The notes under the pieces were generated by a model. That model was not told the DNA's origin. It was given only the letters and a program-made list of their open reading frames with translations, and searched no databases. A program made the translations under genes and the position numbers. Positions 1-5,600 of a stretch of DNA of 11,771 nucleotides are shown here, piece by piece. The stretch is from Nostoc sp. CHAB 5715 (GTDB taxonomy: Bacteria > Cyanobacteriota > Cyanobacteriia > Cyanobacteriales > Nostocaceae), in NCBI RefSeq assembly GCF_020829685.1, contig NZ_JAIVFR010000092.1:1-11771 (forward strand). Direction: 5' to 3'. How positions within the stretch are numbered: the stretch's first letter is position 1; every line of letters begins with the position of its first letter.

Positions 1-1
1 C

Positions 2-166
2 CAAGTTTTCACCTTCTTTTGTATGGGGTTAGCTCGAGTGGCTATGTTTGAGGGTTATTATTGGTATAATGCTCAAAACAAAGTCAAGGAAGCAGCACAA
101 TAAGGTGCGATCGCTCTAGCTAAAACCTCTGAAACTTTCCTAGTTTCTAACAGGCAGATTGAGGCT
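2..166 (+). pseudogene. 3' end of the upstream part of a split STAND-like WD40 gene
   Basis: The frame of the downstream WD40 gene is open from base 2 except for one TAA at 101-103. Before the stop it reads a hydrophobic/aromatic stretch (VFTFFCMGLARVAMFEGYYW, then YNAQNKVKEAAQ), resembling the membrane or linker segment that often precedes the WD40 part of cyanobacterial NTPase-WD40 proteins. After the stop it continues as GAIALAKTSETFLVSNRQIE and runs directly into ATG 167. That stretch matches the helical linker usually found before the first blade in such proteins, so ATG 167 is probably not the ancestral start. The domain that would define the class (NACHT/AAA, TIR, caspase-like) lies outside the window. 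Either the gene is split by a nonsense mutation, or the WD40 part is now made separately. A sequencing error cannot be excluded. Confidence 0.6.
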
Positions 167-2125
167 ATGGTTGCAGCTATACAGTCAGGTAGACAACTTA
201 CAGGTAAACCACTTAAAAATGTCAACTTAGAACAAACGCCTAACCAGCAAACTGTAGTAGTGGCACTCAAGCGAGCAATTTACAATTTGCGAGAACGAAA
301 CCGCTTGGAAGGGCATAGCGATGCGGTCAATAGCGTCGCATTTAGCCCCGATGGTAAGACCATCGCTTCTGCAAGTAGGGACAACAGCGTTAAACTCTGG
401 GATGCGGCTACAGGTAAAAAAATCACCACCCTCAACGGGCATAGGGATAGGGTTAATAGCGTCGCATTTAGCCCGGATGGTAAGACCATCGCTTCTGCAA
501 GTAGGGACAACAGCGTCAAACTCTGGGATGCGGCTACACGTAAAAAAATCACCACCCTTCCTTTGGAACGCTACGCGAACAACGGGCATAGCGATGCGGT
601 CACGGACATCGCATTTAGCCCTAATCGCAAGACCATCGCTTCTGCAAGTGCTGACAACAGCGTCAAACTCTGGGATGCGGCTACAGGTCAAGAAATCACC
701 ACCCTCAATGGGCATAGGGATAGGGTTAATAGCATCGCATTTAGCCCTAATGGCAAGACCATCGCTTCTGCTAGTGCTGACAACAGCGTCAAACTCTGGG
801 ATGCGGCTACAGGTCAAGAAATCACCACCCTCAATGGGCATAGGGATAGGGTTAATAGCATCGCATTTAGCCCCGATGGCAAGACCATTGCTTCTGCAAG
901 TTGGGACAACAGCCTCAAACTCTGGGATGCGGCTACAGCTAAAGAAATCACCACCCTCAACGGGCATAGCTCTGCGGTCACGGACGTCGCATTTAGCTCC
1001 GATGGCAAGACCATCGCTTCTGCAAGTTGGGACAACAGCGTCAAACTCTGGGATGCGGCTACAGGTCAAGAAATCACCACCCTTCCTTCGGAACACTACG
1101 CGAACAACGGGCATAGGGATAGGGTTAATAGCGTCGCATTTAGCCCCGATGGCAAGACCATCGCTTCTGCAAGTAGGGACAGTAGCGTCAAACTCTGGGA
1201 TGCGGCTATAGGTAAAGAAATCACCACCCTTCCTTCGGAACGCTACGCGAACAACGGGCATAGGGAATGGGTCAATAGCGTCGCATTTAGCCCCGATGGC
1301 AAGACTATTGCTTCTGCTAGTGATGATAAGAGTGTTAAACTCTGGGATGCGACTACACGTAAAGAAATCACCACCTTCAACGGGCATAGCGATGTGGTCA
1401 TTGGCGTCGCATTTAGCCCCAATGGTAAGACCATCGCTTCTGCTAGTGCTGATAAGAGTGTTAAACTCTGGGATGCGACTACAGGTAAACCCATCTCCAC
1501 CTTCAACGGGCATAGCTATGCGGTCATTAGCGTCGCATTTAGCCCCGATGGTAAGACCATCGCTTCTGCTAGTGCTGATAAGAGCGTCAAACTCTGGGAT
1601 GCGGCTACAGGTAAAGAAATCACCACCCTTCCTTCGGAACACTACGCAAACAAGGGGCATAGTGATGCGGTCTGGGGCGTAGCGTTTAGCCCCGATGGTA
1701 AGACCATCGCTTCTGCTAGTGCTGATAAGAGCGTCAAACTCTGGGATGCGACTACAGGTAAACCCATCTCCACCTTCAACAGGCATAGTGATGCGGTCTG
1801 GGGCGTAGCGTTTAGCCCCGACGGTAATACCATCGCTTCTGCTAGTGCTGATAAGAGCGTCAAACTCTGGGATGCGGCTACAGGTAAAGAAATCACTACC
1901 CTCAAGGGGCATAGCAAATGGGTCATTAGCGTCGCATTTAGCCCCGATGGCAAGACAATCGCTTCTGCTAGTGATGACAACAGCGTCAAACTCTGGAAGG
2001 TGTACCCAAATAACCTAAATGATTTAATCGTCTACAGTTGCAATAGGCTACGTGTTTATTTACAATCAAATCCCAATGTGAGCGATCGCACTCTCTGCGA
2101 TGGCATTGGTACAAAAAGCAATTAG
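167..2125 (+). CDS. WD40 repeat protein, 13 blades, probable C-terminal half of a STAND-type signalling protein
   Basis: A 652-residue protein. Residues 1-45 are a helical linker (MVAAIQSGRQL ... AIYNLRERNR). Thirteen WD40 repeats follow from residue 49, each of the form GH-x5-V-x2-(V/I)AFSPDGKTIASAS-x-D-x-SVKLWDAATG. The tail (NLNDLIVYSCNRLRVYLQ, then NPNVSDRTLCDGIG) is the conserved ending of cyanobacterial STAND/NACHT-WD40 proteins. WD40 blades form a beta-propeller for protein binding; in this class it is thought to sense the trigger that activates the N-terminal effector. Thirteen blades could fold as one 7-blade propeller plus a partial second one. Repeats 2, 6, 7 and 10 carry a 7-residue extension (PLERYAN or PSE[RH]YAN). 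The DNA of the repeats is almost identical, which indicates recent duplication or gene conversion. The in-frame stop at 101-103 makes it uncertain whether this part is translated from ATG 167. No clear Shine-Dalgarno sequence is seen there. Confidence 0.75.
   Translation: MVAAIQSGRQLTGKPLKNVNLEQTPNQQTVVVALKRAIYNLRERNRLEGHSDAVNSVAFSPDGKTIASASRDNSVKLWDAATGKKITTLNGHRDRVNSVAFSPDGKTIASASRDNSVKLWDAATRKKITTLPLERYANNGHSDAVTDIAFSPNRKTIASASADNSVKLWDAATGQEITTLNGHRDRVNSIAFSPNGKTIASASADNSVKLWDAATGQEITTLNGHRDRVNSIAFSPDGKTIASASWDNSLKLWDAATAKEITTLNGHSSAVTDVAFSSDGKTIASASWDNSVKLWDAATGQEITTLPSEHYANNGHRDRVNSVAFSPDGKTIASASRDSSVKLWDAAIGKEITTLPSERYANNGHREWVNSVAFSPDGKTIASASDDKSVKLWDATTRKEITTFNGHSDVVIGVAFSPNGKTIASASADKSVKLWDATTGKPISTFNGHSYAVISVAFSPDGKTIASASADKSVKLWDAATGKEITTLPSEHYANKGHSDAVWGVAFSPDGKTIASASADKSVKLWDATTGKPISTFNRHSDAVWGVAFSPDGNTIASASADKSVKLWDAATGKEITTLKGHSKWVISVAFSPDGKTIASASDDNSVKLWKVYPNNLNDLIVYSCNRLRVYLQSNPNVSDRTLCDGIGTKSN
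311..1996 (+). repeat. Tandem WD40-coding repeat array (126-bp units, four lengthened to 147 bp)
   Basis: Thirteen tandem units of 126 bp (42 codons); units 2, 6, 7 and 10 are 21 bp longer. Identity between neighbours is very high: 647-747 and 773-873 are the same over 101 bp. Two sequence classes are visible. Units 1-7 mostly carry GACAACAGCGT after the SAS codons, while units 8-12 carry GATAAGAGTGT or GATAAGAGCGT. This suggests two separate expansion events. The third-codon similarity keeps the antisense strand open for 561 codons at 227-1912, which is a by-product of the repeats. Confidence 0.9.
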
Positions 2126-2155
2126 CTTTGCAGCCAGAAATCAATTACTGCTACT

Positions 2156-2199
2156 GCGATCGCACAGTTTTTGATTTGAGGGGGTGACAAGATGGCGAT
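2156..2199 (+). repeat. 44-bp direct repeat, copy 1
   Basis: This begins with GCGATCGC (HIP1), includes TTTTTGATTTGAGGGGGTGA and ends TGGCGAT. It is identical over 44 bases to 3114-3157. The two copies lie on either side of the UPF0175/DUF3368 toxin-antitoxin pair. Confidence 0.9.
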
Positions 2200-2224
2200 G
2201 CCTGCGGCGGGCTGCGCCTACGCA
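2195..2224 (+). repeat. GC-rich dispersed repeat (GCGATGCC...CTACGCA), copy 1
   Basis: A 30-base GC-rich unit, GCGATGCCTGCGGCGGGCTG followed by CGCCTACGCA. It is repeated with one change at 5975-6004, and its right half (CGGGCTGCGCCTACGCA) recurs at 3973-3989. Units of this kind are abundant between genes in Nostocales. No protein-coding role is seen. Confidence 0.75.
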
Positions 2225-2334
2225 CTCTCTGCGATGGCATTCCTACCAAGAGCAATTAGCTGATCAATTACTGCTACTGCGATCGCATGGTCTTGATCTA
2301 TATAATCAATTCAGCGATCAACAACAAATACATT

Positions 2335-2592
2335 ATGAAAACCGTATCTATCGAATTTCCAGATAGCGTTTTTTCTGCTCTCAGAAAAGACCCTGATGAA
2401 TTTGCTCAAGAAATGAGGATAGCTGCTGCTGTCAAATGGTACGAAATGGGAGAGATATCACAAGGGAAAGCAGCAGAAATCGCCGGCTTAAATAGAGCAG
2501 AATTTATTAATATTCTTGCACGCTATCAAATTTCTCCTTTTCAATACACTACTCAAGAATTAGCGTCAGAACTTGCTGCTCTAGATGAATAA
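2335..2592 (+). CDS. UPF0175-family antitoxin
   Basis: An 85-residue protein. The short N-terminal beta segment (MKTVSIEFPDSVFSALRKDP) and the helix-turn-helix-like core (EISQGKAAEIAGLNRAEFIN, then ILARYQISPFQY) are characteristic of UPF0175, a family paired with PIN-like toxins. The ATG at 2335 is preferred over one at 2287 because the family begins at the MKTVxIEFP strand and the 16 extra residues would come from repeat DNA. It overlaps the following toxin gene by 8 bases, a translational-coupling arrangement. It is expected to bind and neutralise that toxin and probably repress the pair through its HTH. Those roles are inferred from the family and the context. Confidence 0.85.
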   Translation: MKTVSIEFPDSVFSALRKDPDEFAQEMRIAAAVKWYEMGEISQGKAAEIAGLNRAEFINILARYQISPFQYTTQELASELAALDE

Positions 2593-3067
2593 AATTGTAA
2601 TTAATACTTCTCCCTTAATTGTCTTATTTAAAAGTCAGTTTGCCTACTTGCTACCAGAATTATTCACTGAAATTATTGTTCCATCAGGTGTTTGGGATGA
2701 AATTGTCGAAGCGGGAAAAACTGATACAGCATCAAGACAATTACCTACATCTTCTTGGGCAAAAAGAGTTACCCTCACCAGTGTCTCATCTTTAATTTTA
2801 GCTTGGGGATTAGATCATGGCGAATCTGAAGTTTTGAGCTTTGCTCTAGAAAATACTGGTTATCGGGCAATTATTGATGATGCTGCTGCTAGACGGGTAG
2901 CTAAAACCTTAAACATTCCATTTATGAGAACTTTAGGAATGCTCGTCTTGGCCAAGAAACAAGGTTTAATTTCTGAAATTTCACAACCAATTCAAGCTAT
3001 ACAAGATGCTGGTTTATGGCTATCTGACGATTTAATTCAGTTCCTTACACAACAAGCAGAAGAATAG
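2585..3067 (+). CDS. DUF3368 PIN-like toxin (putative ribonuclease)
   Basis: A 160-residue protein of the DUF3368 family, PIN-domain-like nucleases that partner UPF0175. Visible motifs are the first strand KIVINTSPLIVL, Glu-39 in VWDEIVEAG, HGESEVLSFALE around residues 78-89, IIDDAAARRVA with Asp-98/Asp-99, and the RTLGMLVLAKKQGL helix around residue 115-128. The canonical first acidic residue of PIN domains is Asn at position 7. Asn also occurs there in relatives, so this alone does not prove inactivity. The start ATGA overlaps the antitoxin stop. The expected function is metal-dependent RNA cleavage restrained by the antitoxin. Confidence 0.85.
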   Translation: MNKIVINTSPLIVLFKSQFAYLLPELFTEIIVPSGVWDEIVEAGKTDTASRQLPTSSWAKRVTLTSVSSLILAWGLDHGESEVLSFALENTGYRAIIDDAAARRVAKTLNIPFMRTLGMLVLAKKQGLISEISQPIQAIQDAGLWLSDDLIQFLTQQAEE

Positions 3068-3113
3068 ATGTCACCTTGCAAGCTTGTTTACTGTAGGCTA
3101 GAAGAACGACAAC

Positions 3114-3157
3114 GCGATCGCACAGTTTTTGATTTGAGGGGGTGACAAGATGGCGAT
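3114..3157 (+). repeat. 44-bp direct repeat, copy 2
   Basis: Identical to 2156-2199 and in the same orientation. It is followed by another GCGATCGC (3153-3160). It lies in the 224-base gap between toxin-antitoxin modules 1 and 2. The rest of that gap has no gene that I can support. Confidence 0.9.
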
Positions 3158-3291
3158 CGCACACATCCACAGAACTAGAGAACTTGAGGCATTGTTGCTA
3201 TATTCCATAACAATCTTTAAGGTAAGGCAAGAATTTTTGCTATGATATCTAAGCTCATAAACAATGTGAATGTCAAACTTTAAGAAAGGCA

Positions 3292-3528
3292 ATGAAAAAG
3301 GTTACACTAACGGAATTAAGTAATAATATTGAACGTCTACTAGATGAGGTACTAGAAACAGGTGTTCCACTAGAAATTAACAAAAATGGCAAGTTATTAA
3401 AAATTGTTCCTCTAGAAAAAAAAGATAAGCTTCAAAATTTGACATTTAAATCTGATGCTATTCAAGGAAATCCAGATGATTTAGTTAACATCAGTTGGGA
3501 ACAGGAGATTAATATTGATTTATCTTGA
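3292..3528 (+). CDS. Phd/YefM-type antitoxin of a VapBC-like pair
   Basis: A 78-residue protein. Its N-terminal half (MKKVTLTELSNNIERLLDEV, then LETGVPLEINKNGKLLKIVP) has the Phd/YefM fold signature: a short strand, a helix ending in the ExxxxG turn, then strands with a KNGKxLKIVP motif. The acidic C-terminus (DDLVNISWEQEINIDLS) would be the part that wraps the toxin. AGAAAGG lies just before the ATG as a weak ribosome site. The gene overlaps the next by 14 bases, so the two are almost certainly co-translated. The likely role is neutralising the toxin and autorepressing the operon. Confidence 0.8.
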   Translation: MKKVTLTELSNNIERLLDEVLETGVPLEINKNGKLLKIVPLEKKDKLQNLTFKSDAIQGNPDDLVNISWEQEINIDLS

Positions 3529-3895
3529 CACTCATGTAGTAGCATGGCTTTATGCTGGATTGACAGATAAATTAACTGATATTGCTAAAACTTTAATTAA
3601 TGATAATGACGTTTATATTTCGCCAATGGTGAGATTAGAATTACAGTATTTATATGAAATAAAACGTCTTAAAGATAAACCAGATGTGATTATTCCCAAT
3701 CTGTCCGAGCAAATTGGTTTAAAGATATGTAATCAAAAGTTTAATGAGATTATCAGTACTAGCTTAACTATTACTTGGACTCGCGATCCTTTTGATCGGA
3801 TTATTACGGCCAATGCTCTATTAAATAATAATATATTACTGAGCAAAGATGAAAATATTCTGAATAACTATCTGTATGCAAAATGGCGTGATTAA
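3515..3895 (+). CDS. VapC-type PIN-domain toxin
   Basis: A 126-residue PIN protein of normal family length. The acidic residues expected in the metal site are all present: Asp-5 in MIYLDTHVVAWLY, Glu-42 in VRLELQYL, Asp-91 and Asp-94 in TRDPFDRIITANA, and Asp-112 in LLSKDENI. The TRDPFDRxIxAxA motif is typical of the VapC subgroup that pairs with Phd/YefM antitoxins. It starts inside the antitoxin gene, with 14 bases of overlap. The protein is predicted to be an RNase acting on tRNA or rRNA, but the target cannot be read from sequence. It appears intact, unlike the VapC of the third module. Confidence 0.87.
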   Translation: MIYLDTHVVAWLYAGLTDKLTDIAKTLINDNDVYISPMVRLELQYLYEIKRLKDKPDVIIPNLSEQIGLKICNQKFNEIISTSLTITWTRDPFDRIITANALLNNNILLSKDENILNNYLYAKWRD

Positions 3896-4141
3896 AAGTT
3901 ACATTAATCGCCAAAATATAACGCAATGCACAACAGCAATGACTGCGGCGGTCACTGAGCGCAGCCGAAGTGCGGGCTGCGCCTACGCAAATTTCATTCA
4001 CAAGCAATCGCAAAATTCTTCAGGTCAAAACGAGTCCATAAGATTGTTTCGTCGTTCCTCCTCTCTACGAGACGCTATGCGAACGCAATGACGGTTATTC
4101 TCTCATTGCAAATAAAAACTGGGATGCACCCGGTAAGCTAT
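3896..4141 (+). repeat. Intergenic repeat debris between toxin-antitoxin modules 2 and 3
   Basis: The gap holds two dispersed-repeat fragments. The first, at 3941-3989, is a GC-rich unit ending CGGGCTGCGCCTACGCA, shared with 2195-2224 and 5975-6004. The second, at 4061-4092, CTCTCTACGAGACGCTATGC followed by GAACGCAATGAC, is of the CTCTACGAGACGCTACGCGAAC type common in Nostocales. A 71-codon open frame at 3876-4091 consists mainly of this material and is not considered a gene. Confidence 0.6.
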
Positions 4142-4357
4142 ATGTTAAAAACAATTCAAGGAATTTATAAAAACGGCAAAATTGAATTAGCTGAAACACC
4201 AGAGGGTATCACTGAAAGTTTAGTGTTTGTCACCTTTCTAGAAACTAAACCCAGCCAATGGCCAGAAATCATCATGCAACATCCAGGTGCAACAGAAAGT
4301 ATTATCTTTGAATCATATCGAGATGAACTGATACTACCGAACGAAATAGAACTTTAA
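4142..4357 (+). CDS. DUF104-like antitoxin (partner of the broken VapC)
   Basis: A 71-residue protein beginning MLKTIQGIYKNGKIELAETP. The pattern of a strand, then (Q/K)G-x-YKNGKIEL-x-E-x-P, is that of the DUF104/AF2212-like antitoxins found ahead of PIN toxins. The ATG at 4142 is chosen over one at 4088 because the family starts at this strand and the upstream 18 codons come from unrelated DNA. The gene is intact and ends 6 bases before the vapC start. With the toxin interrupted, it is either an orphan or able to bind related PIN toxins nearby; the latter is speculation. Confidence 0.72.
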   Translation: MLKTIQGIYKNGKIELAETPEGITESLVFVTFLETKPSQWPEIIMQHPGATESIIFESYRDELILPNEIEL

Positions 4358-4625
4358 TTATGTATGGGTTATCTACTGGATACTTGCGTCATTAGTGATT
4401 TTGTCAAAGGAGAAGAAAACACCCTCAAGCGAATAAAATTAATCTCTCCTACTGAAATTTTTGTTTCATCTCTAACAGTTATGGAGGTGAAATATGGATT
4501 AGCTATAAACCCACAACGCGCTGTTAAAATTCAATCAATTATTAAAATATTATTAGCTTCAATTACAATTTTACCTTTTGATTCAAAAGAAGCAGAACAA
4601 GCAGCCCACATCAGAAGCTTTCTTA

Positions 4626-4932
4626 CAGCTATTTTCAGGTAAATAGACCACGCGGTAGGGGTAAAGCGCAATGCTCAGACGTGTCAACTTAACGTAAAAG
4701 CCATGTCCCGCAAGGAACTGAAGTTCCTTGCTAATAGCGAAAGTCATCTAAAGATGACTAAATAATCCGAAAAATCTTTAGTCTACTTTAGTAGACTTTA
4801 GCTATTAGCCTAGAACTTTAGTTCGAGGCGGGCGAGTCAGCTAACAGTTAAGCTACTTTTAGCTTAAGTTGACACCAATGAGCATTGCTAAACCCCTACG
4901 ATAGATGTGGTTCAAATACATGAAAACTGCTG
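4626..4932. mobile_element. MITE-like element with ~67-bp imperfect inverted repeats and TA target duplication
   Basis: The left end (4626-4692) and right end (4864-4932) are imperfect inverted copies. They share CAGC-x2-TTTTCA at the tips, GTAGGGGT with A or T rich flanks, AATGCTCA, and a perfect 12-base inner arm GTGTCAACTTAA (4681-4692 versus 4864-4875). TA dinucleotides flank the element at 4624-4625 and 4933-4934, and excision with one TA restores the vapC frame exactly. TA duplication is the hallmark of IS630/Tc1-mariner transposition. There is no transposase frame, so it would need one in trans. The interior (4707-4832) is a four-hairpin cloverleaf repeat. The cyanobacterial MITE Nezha has a comparable TA-flanked design; identity with it is not claimed. 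Confidence 0.85.
4707..4832. repeat. Cloverleaf palindromic repeat, copy 1 (inside the inserted element)
   Basis: The base-pairing is nearly perfect. The outer stem is CCCGC 4707-4711 with GCGGG 4828-4832. Hairpin 1 is AAGGAACT/AGTTCCTT at 4712-4729. The inner stem is GCTAATAGC 4730-4738 with GCTATTAGC 4801-4809. Within it lie hairpin 2, AGTCATCT/AGATGACT at 4742-4759, and hairpin 3, AGTCTACT/AGTAGACT at 4780-4797. Hairpin 4 is GAACT/AGTTC at 4813-4824. A second copy with the same plan but different hairpin sequences lies at 6245-6365, so structure is kept while sequence varies. Confidence 0.85.
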
Positions 4933-5187
4933 TAAATTAGCTGGTTCACCTATTGGCGCTTACGATGTACTGATAGCAGCCACCGCAGTAATCAATAATC
5001 ATATTGTGGTGACATCTAATGTCCGAGAATTTCAAAGAGTACCTAACTTGCAAATCGAAAATTGGCGTTCTGTGTGAATAGCTTACTCTCCCCTAACTTA
5101 ACGTAAGCTTCTCCAGCTTGCCTAAATGTATCATTCTTAAAGTGAAACGGTATTACCTTCCCTGTAGCGACTTCCGCCTTCCCTGAA

Positions 5188-5372
5188 GCAGCTTCCGTCT
5201 TGACGTTTCCGTGTTACGCGCAGTCTGTAGCAGCTTCCGTCTTGACGTTTCCGTGTTACGCGCAGTCTGTAGCAGCTTCCGTCTTGACGTTTCCGTGTTA
5301 CGCGCAGTCTGTAGCAGCTTCCGCCAAGACGTTTCCGTGTTACGCGCAGCCTGTAGCAGCTTCCGCCTTGAC
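5188..5372. repeat. 42-bp tandem repeat array, 4 full copies plus a partial fifth
   Basis: Unit starts are at 5188, 5230, 5272, 5314 and 5356, a period of exactly 42 bases. Each unit begins GCAGCTTCCGTCTTGACGTT and contains CCGTGTTACGCGCAG. The copies differ by only a few bases (CCAAG for TCTTG in unit 4). Because 42 is divisible by 3, both strands stay open: the minus strand reads RRKLLQTARNTETS repeats (5153-5455) and the plus strand reads VLRAVCSSFRLDVS repeats. There are no unique spacers, so it is not a CRISPR array. Neither frame has a known domain or a clear ribosome site, so no gene is called. The rest of 5078-5600 shows no gene. Confidence 0.88.
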
Positions 5373-5428
5373 ATTATGAGAAATAGACTTGTGTTACAGC
5401 ATCTTCCCTTAAATAAAATACGCTTTTG

Positions 5429-5449
5429 AGGCACAGCACTGCTGTGCCT
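5429..5449. repeat. Perfect 10-bp stem hairpin (AGGCACAGCA/TGCTGTGCCT)
   Basis: Two 10-base arms around a single C. It is not followed by a T tract on the plus strand. On the minus strand it is followed by CAAAAGCG, so terminator activity is uncertain. It has the same style as the hairpin at 6471-6499 and is probably a dispersed cyanobacterial palindrome. Confidence 0.6.
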
Positions 5450-5600
5450 TAACAATAAATATGGTTTTAATTGGCAAAAAATATTGTAAGGTACTTAACT
5501 TTTAGGCTTTTTCAGAAAAATCAACAATTTTACGTATGACAACTTCTTCAACAATTGTCCACTATAGAGTTATCAGTAATTTAGAAATTGAGTATTAATT

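Larger units (their letters stand above)
2091..2286 (+). repeat. Imperfect direct duplication of the WD40 gene 3' end
   Basis: The segment 2091-2163 (CTCTCTGCGATGGCATT ... TCAATTACTGCTACTGCGAT) recurs at 2225-2286 with a few substitutions and a gap of about 11 bases. The first copy contains the last codons and stop of the WD40 gene; the second is non-coding debris. The space between the copies holds the first 44-bp repeat and a GC-rich dispersed repeat. Together they fill the gap before the antitoxin gene at 2335. The short open frame at 2184-2366 lies in this repeat material and is not considered a gene. Confidence 0.75.
4364..5077 (+). pseudogene. vapC (PIN toxin) gene disrupted by a 307-bp insertion
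   Basis: The 5' part (4364-4624) encodes MGYLLDTCVISDFVKG ... AEQAAHIRSFL with PIN residues Asp-6 and Glu-41. It then runs into inserted DNA and stops within 6 codons, at 4640. The 3' part (4935-5077) encodes KLAGSPIGAYDVLIAATAVI and ends NLQIENWRSV, including the third PIN acid in GAYD and the TSNVREF motif. Removing the inserted 307 bp plus one TA joins them in frame as HIRSFL-KLAGSPIGAYDV. That gives a 134-residue protein of normal VapC length with no other defect (Asn replaces Asp at TSN). The truncated 92-residue product lacks half of the active site, so the toxin is presumably dead. The lack of other mutations argues for a fairly recent insertion. Confidence 0.9.

Noticed and set aside
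227..1912. A 561-codon open frame on the minus strand opposite the WD40 gene
   Set aside because: It is open only because the 126-bp repeat has no stop in that frame. The product has no known domain, and the plus frame gives textbook WD40 blades.
2184..2366. A 60-codon frame upstream of the UPF0175 gene
   Set aside because: It lies inside duplicated non-coding DNA and overlaps the real antitoxin start.
3876..4091. A 71-codon plus-strand frame after the second vapC
   Set aside because: It overlaps the end of vapC and consists of GC-rich dispersed repeats.
4707..4832. tRNA gene, suggested by the cloverleaf shape
   Set aside because: It has no anticodon-loop, T-loop (GTTCRANNC) or CCA-type acceptor features; the arms are perfect palindromes of variable sequence, as in a repeat.
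4626..4932. Group II intron or an IS element with its own transposase
   Set aside because: It is only 307 bp with no open frame for a transposase or maturase, and the ends are inverted repeats with TA duplication, not intron boundaries.
5188..5372. CRISPR array
   Set aside because: The 42-bp units are contiguous with no unique spacers, and no cas genes are in the window.
5153..5455. Minus-strand 100-codon repeat protein
   Set aside because: It has no recognisable domain and no ribosome site, the opposite strand is equally open, and the openness follows from the period being divisible by three. It is kept as a repeat only.
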